NCBI GenBank assembly: GCA_023091665.1
Contig: JALJCQ010000031.1
Span: 620,001 to 684,000 of the forward strand
Direction: 5' to 3'
DNA: 64,000 nt
Source: Pythium myriotylum
Lineage: Eukaryota; Oomycota; Peronosporomycetes; Pythiales; Pythiaceae
The number at the start of each line of letters is the position of its first letter. Position 1 is the first letter of the stretch. The notes beneath the pieces were generated by a model that did no database searches, was not told the DNA's origin, and saw nothing but the letters and a program-made list of their open reading frames with translations. Positions 60,219 to 64,000 of this stretch are shown here, in pieces. The position numbers and the translations under genes are program-made.

Positions 60219-61349
60219 TGAGACGAAGTGCCCGCGTCTCTCGCTGCCTGGTCCCAGGTTGTGGGAGCTGGCACAGAGCTGGATCAGTAGCTAGGAAATT
60301 AAATGACAAGAGTTAGTAGGTGGCAGTAGCCTGGTACACTGTACCAGCTACTCACCCACCTTTCCAGTCTGGCACAGTGTGCCAGGAACTGGGTTCATCC
60401 ACTGGACCTTCCCAGTGGGTGATTTTCTGTCTGGTTTGAGCTGGCTTTCTCCGGATGTTGACCAGATTCATCCATTCCGGAAACTGGTTTTTACCGGTTT
60501 TCCCAGTTCGGATTGTGCAATTTCCAGTTAGACCACACAGAGTAGGGTTATTATCAGATCTGGTAGTTAAGTAGGTAGGGTTCAGGGAGCCAGTTCCTGG
60601 CTCCCCTTAGGGTTTTACCCTGTATTCAAAAGACTTCGCTTTTTGCTCTCGACTCCCCAAGTCTCCTCCGTCGAACCGCGGGAGGACCCAGCGTCTACAT
60701 CACAAGGTAAGCCTGCGTGTGTTGGATTTACCGTAGTGGACTGTGTGCGCGTGTGTCTGGCTGCTGGTGCGTGGGTATTGGTGTGTTTGCGAGTGAGGAG
60801 AGGAGCCAACCCCCTTTCCAGCCCTTGAGGCACCTGCAAAGGGTACTAGTTTGTACTAGAGACCTGGAGCACTCCATATTCTTGCGTATTGTTGTGTTGC
60901 GATAGCTGGGAACTGGCCGTAGTTCCCCAGTTAAAGTAATACACTTCATTTGATTGAGAGAGAGTTTCCCAGATCCCAGAGGGGATTCCCAGTGTCCTGG
61001 CGGATCGAGGTTGTCCTCCGTCCCAGGCGAGACCCAGCGGATCGAAGTTAGTCTTCCGTCCTGGGTCTAAGTGTGTCGTTTGTATTTGTGTATTAAAAGA
61101 CTGGTCCTCATCGTTACCTAGAGCTGGTTGAGCCATCTTGGGTTGGTGGAATACTCCAAGTGGACGTATTTCCCCATACTTCAAAGCTCAAAAGAACCGG
61201 TCAAGGGATACATAACGTGAGGTACGAAGCCAGAACTTGGGTTTTCACAACGGGCCCAAGTTCGCCTGCGTGTATTCCCCATATACACGCTAGGTCTATA
61301 CCCTTCTCCAGCTCCAGGAGCTAGCGAAAAGGCAGCGCACTTCATCACA
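60219..61349 (+). repeat. 3' LTR of the Ty3/Gypsy element (1131 bp)
   Basis: Same length as the 5' LTR, same hairpins, and no difference seen in the segments compared; ends TTCATCACA followed by AATA. Being the downstream copy, it should provide the RNA 3' end of the element. Antisense transcription from it could drive the 817-codon frame (inference). Confidence 0.95.
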
Positions 61350-61353
61350 AATA
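61350..61353. repeat. Target site duplication AATA, right copy
   Basis: Directly follows the CA of the 3' LTR; pairs with 45962-45965. Confidence 0.85.
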
Positions 61354-61402
61354 CAAAGATATCGGAATCAGCCAATCACAGAGCTTGATTGTGGCTCTTT
61401 CC

Positions 61403-61460
61403 AGCAAACGCTGGGCGTTTTCCCGATCGGGTGTGCCCTTTCCAAGCAAACGCCCAGCGT
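61403..61460. repeat. Pair of AAACGC...GCGTT palindromic motifs
   Basis: GCAAACGCTGGGCGTTTT and, about 40 bp on, GCAAACGCCCAGCGTTAG lie in inverted relation to each other, with CCCGATCGGG between. They resemble the palindrome at about 44307-44325 left of the retrotransposon. Confidence 0.55.
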
Positions 61461-61502
61461 TAGCCGCACAGGTCACAGACCCGAAATACCCGCACGAAGA
61501 CC

Positions 61503-62020
61503 ATGACCAACGGAGCACCGCGCCTCCCGAAGCGCGGCTACGTCGTCGTTGACCTGGACCTCGACCCCACCATTGTCTCAGCCGCGTTATGCGACGCGCG
61601 CGCTCGTGCCTACACTCCAATTTTCGGAAAGGTTGGGGGCCCCGACGATCCGTGCCGGCTGCAGTGTCGCATCGAGTGCAGGACCGCGGCCCTCAGGGCG
61701 ATACGCGCTGCCCTTCAAGAGACGGCACGGATCATCGACGACAGATGGGAGCCTGTCCAGTTTTCCTGCTTGTGCTCGCGCCCAGGCGGTGAGGTTCAGG
61801 ACGCCCACCATGATTACACCAGCGAGGACCTTGCCCGAGCGAGGGCTAAAGGGGGTTTAACGGTGCGTTCCCGGCTCCGCGATCGTGGCGCTCGAGCCAG
61901 GGACGAAGCTACGCGTTTTTAAGGGCTGTTTTCGGGAGCAAGACCCCAAGAAAGAAGCGATTGTAGACATTCCACCCGGGTGCGTGCTCATTTTCCGCGG
62001 TGACCTGTTCTCGTTACAGT
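61503..62020 (+). pseudogene. 2OG-Fe(II)-oxygenase-like repeated gene, decayed
   Basis: ATG at 61503 (MTNGAPRLPKRGYVVVDLDL). The first 110 codons carry DRWEPVQFSCLCSRPGGEVQ followed by DAHHDYT, which resembles the H-x-D iron-binding motif of double-stranded beta-helix dioxygenases. The frame then breaks near 61855. In another frame VDIPPGCVLIFRGDLFS (about 61960-62010) matches the end of the same fold, but the second metal His is missing before a stop at about 62020. Similar multi-copy genes are common in oomycete genomes, often near transposons. Not functional as assembled. Confidence 0.5.
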
Positions 62021-62460
62021 AGCTTTCGTCGAGATAGACCTCGGGACCTCTGGGATTTGAGCGCCCGTCGTAATCTTCGATCTTGAGCATCAAATACTTG
62101 TTCCGGAAGCCCATGCTCTCGACCGCATTGGCTCTTGGGTCACGCGACTGGCATTGGATGAATGCACAGCCGCAGGCTTTCAGCGTTCAGCGGATCAATT
62201 TTGCTGACACGTCCAGACCTTAGATACTATTTGTCTCAGATCTGATATGGTCGACCGTGGTGGGGAGGCACCGTAAATTACGCCGACGAATGATGTCCAT
62301 GAAAATTTCACCTAAGGTTTCCATGGCGGTTGGGACGGTGGTGGTGGTCGCATCCGTAGGAGGCTGCTGCGGCGCGGCATTTCTCAGCCGTTCCGCAAGC
62401 AAAATGCGCGAGACTATCGTGGTTCCAATGCGGAGACACTCAGCTACAAGGCCCACCACT
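62007..62460 (-). pseudogene. Relic of a DDE transposase (fragment)
   Basis: The minus frame 62114-62007 reads GFRNKYLMLKIEDYDGRS and then VYLDESYCNEN. The LDESY type motif is typical of the first catalytic Asp region of oomycete Tc1/mariner-related transposases. A second minus fragment (62459-62220, ECLRIGTTIVSRILLAERLR) may be the N-terminal part of the same relic. Too short and broken to classify. Confidence 0.35.
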
Positions 62461-62512
62461 GGTAAATTCTATTTTGGGTCCCCAGGGCCAAGGTCCCACT
62501 TGGGCCCCGGGT

Positions 62513-63492
62513 TTAAACTGTACTAATATAGGGATAAAATAGCATCGCCTTGAAATTTACTTCTGCAAAGCTTCGGCATGATGTCGATGAGCGCATCGAT
62601 CGACGACTGATATATTTTGTTCCACGCAACCAGAATGGCGTTCTTGAGGTCTTCCTTCGTGGCTTACTGGCGCGAGTTGCTGTACATGATGGTGGACATG
62701 GCTGACCACAAATTTTCAATTGGGTTGAGGTCAGAGGCCACTCCATAACCTCAATGCCGTGCTCGGCAAAAAAATTCCTTCGTCTCCTGAGAGCGGTGGA
62801 TAGATGCGTTGTCCTGCTGGAATATGAAGTCGGTTCCATAGCGTAGGTGGGCGAAAGGGAGGAGGTACTCGGAAAGGGTACATATGTAGTGAGGAGAAGC
62901 CTTCTTGCCTTCGAGGATGGCGAGCGCAGTCTTCCCCTCACTACTAATCCCCGCCCACACCATGATAGACCCGCCACCAAATTGACGCTTGATGTACTTT
63001 TCTTTTGGCAGTCGTATGTCATGCCAGTATGATTTATAGCCATCAGTCCCGTCAAGATTAAACTTTTTTCGTCAGAGAAGATGATACTCTTCCATCGCTG
63101 GAAGAGCACCATCTTCTCCGCCCACTCGAGACGGGCAGCCATGCGCGCCGCGTTGAGTGGAAGAGTACGGTCCATCTTAGTGTAGACGAGGTGGTCCACA
63201 CATTCCAGCAAGCGCTGAACCGTGCGGACCGAGCACGAGAGCGAGAACATCTCGTGCAACTGGCGAGCAGTGTGCTTGCCAGAGTTCGCCGCCCTGACAA
63301 TCAAGCGAGCCTGGCGCTCGTCGATAATGGGCTTTGGGCCCATGCGCTTGTGGCGCGGCGGCTTCTTCCGCGCGTCACCGACAACGCGACTGACGGTGTC
63401 CACGCTCGCCGCGCGGTCTCCCGGTAGGACCAATTCTTCGCGAGACTGCGGATGTACCCCCTCTCCAGGTCCGTCACTGGCTTTCCTCGCAT
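62513..63492 (-). pseudogene. Tc1-like transposase with several frameshifts
   Basis: The ATG at 63492 starts MRGKPVTDLERGYIRSLAKN, the first HTH. The frame shifts near 63430 to KKPPRHKRMGPKPIIDERQ (second HTH), then WKSIIFSDEKSL (first catalytic Asp), shifts at about 62960 to MVWAGISSEGKTALAILEG and FIFQQDNASIHRS (second Asp), and shifts back to HGIEVMEWPLTST near the third acidic position. At least three indels plus a garbled tail make it inactive. I could not find convincing terminal inverted repeats. Length and domain order fit Tc1-type elements. Confidence 0.75.
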
Positions 63493-64000
63493 CTTCCCAA
63501 ATGACAGTCTCTCAGCCTTTCATTCTCCACCGGCTATATGACCATCATTCTTTTGATATAAATTTTTCAATACATTTTGTGTCCGATTCACTTGTCGCGG
63601 ATGTCCGCGCCATCATTTGTATGGGAGGGTGCGGCTCCATCAATCAGACCGGACCGAGAAGACCACCATTAGAAAGCTTAGAATTGAATGACTAACATAT
63701 CTAAGCAGCGTCCTCAACGGCTCAGTGGTTCAAAAATTAGAGCAAAAACAAAAAAACAACCGTGAGTGTACATTTGAACTCAGAGAATAATATTATACTG
63801 CAGCTTTGTGTTCACTCAGCAACAAAACCCGAGAACATGTTGAGGTCAATAATAATATGTTTCAGCTTGTTACGAACTGAATGGGTCAGTGAAGATTAAA
63901 TGGCAGGTACCGAATAGATCTTGTTCTTGGTATTTTTCCGATAGCATTGATAACCGCCGATAGAAGCATGATTGTAGAATTATATACAGTACCAGTAGAA
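63493..64000. other. AT-rich right end, no gene seen
   Basis: About 500 bp of AT-rich DNA upstream of the Tc1-like relic; no frame or RNA recognised. Confidence 0.5.

Larger units (their letters stand above)
45966..61349 (+). mobile_element. Complete 15.4-kb Ty3/Gypsy chromovirus-type LTR retrotransposon
   Basis: Order: LTR, primer-binding site, gag, protease, reverse transcriptase, RNase H (degenerate), archaeal-type RNase H, integrase, chromodomain, antisense reading frames, polypurine tract, LTR. The domain order RT-RNH-INT defines Ty3/Gypsy, and the chromodomain puts it with the chromoviruses in architecture. A second archaeal-type RNase H is reported for plant Tat elements and, as I recall, for oomycete Chronos elements. 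The 4-bp target duplication and seemingly identical LTRs indicate a recent insertion. It is flanked by a MULE relic and other degraded transposons, so it landed in a transposon-rich site. One UGA interrupts pol, so this copy may be non-autonomous. Confidence 0.95.

Noticed and set aside
60133..60309. N-terminal extension of the antisense frame into the LTR
   Set aside because: It would start with TTG; the first ATG is at 60132 inside the internal region.
62257..62526. 89-codon plus frame with a hydrophobic stretch
   Set aside because: Lies antisense to a transposase relic and ends in low-complexity sequence; no support as a gene.

Overview
The window looks like a nuclear contig from an oomycete (Peronosporales/Pythiales in the broad sense; species not determinable). 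The reasons are: intron-poor genes with short leaders; START-like proteins ending in a FYVE-type zinc finger; a multi-pass membrane family I know only from oomycetes; initiator-like elements of the oomycete type just upstream of several ATGs; an interstitial plant/oomycete-type telomere repeat (TTTAGGG); and oomycete-style transposons (Ty3/Gypsy, MULE, Tc1-like). Gene starts below were set to ATG codons supported by paralogue comparison, not to the longest open frame.

Left region (1-34.8 kb): a patchwork of four paralogous families around three transporter genes. Family A (leucine-rich, N-terminal M-x-x-W-x-F-L-x-P-W) occurs at <1-1392(-), 8291-10151(+) and 16543-18294(-). Family B (LRR-like, about 720-740 aa) occurs at 5567-7729(+) and 23660-25879(-). 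Family C (START-like plus FYVE-like finger) occurs at 4089-5285(+), 19597-20814(-) and 30418-31632(+). Family D (about 200 aa, PX-like, CxxC) occurs at 18882-19487(+) and 29118-29726(+). Between them lie an ABCC/MRP-type ABC transporter, an AAAP-type amino-acid transporter and a CLC chloride channel/transporter. The recurrence of the same four families in changing order and orientation points to repeated local segmental duplication and inversion.

Middle region (35-44.2 kb): a frame-broken oomycete multi-pass membrane protein with a clear 52-bp intron; a three-exon CEP95-like centrosomal/basal-body protein; two intact old-yellow-enzyme genes; and a third, 5'-truncated copy that has lost catalytic residues.

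Right region (44.2-64 kb): a transposon-dominated zone. A decayed MULE transposase is followed by a 15.4-kb Ty3/Gypsy retrotransposon (45966-61349). Its two 1131-bp LTRs look identical and it is flanked by a 4-bp AATA target duplication. It encodes Gag, a Pol with protease, RT, a degenerate native RNase H, an intact second archaeal-type RNase H, integrase and a C-terminal chromodomain, and one or two antisense reading frames between pol and the 3' LTR, one of 817 codons with a coiled coil. Pol carries one in-frame UGA. Downstream lie a decayed 2OG-Fe(II)-oxygenase-like gene, a fragment of a DDE transposase and a frameshifted Tc1-like transposase.

Several otherwise convincing genes are broken by single-base indels, three of them in short homopolymers. 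Some of these breaks may be residual long-read assembly errors. No rRNA, tRNA or CRISPR was recognised.
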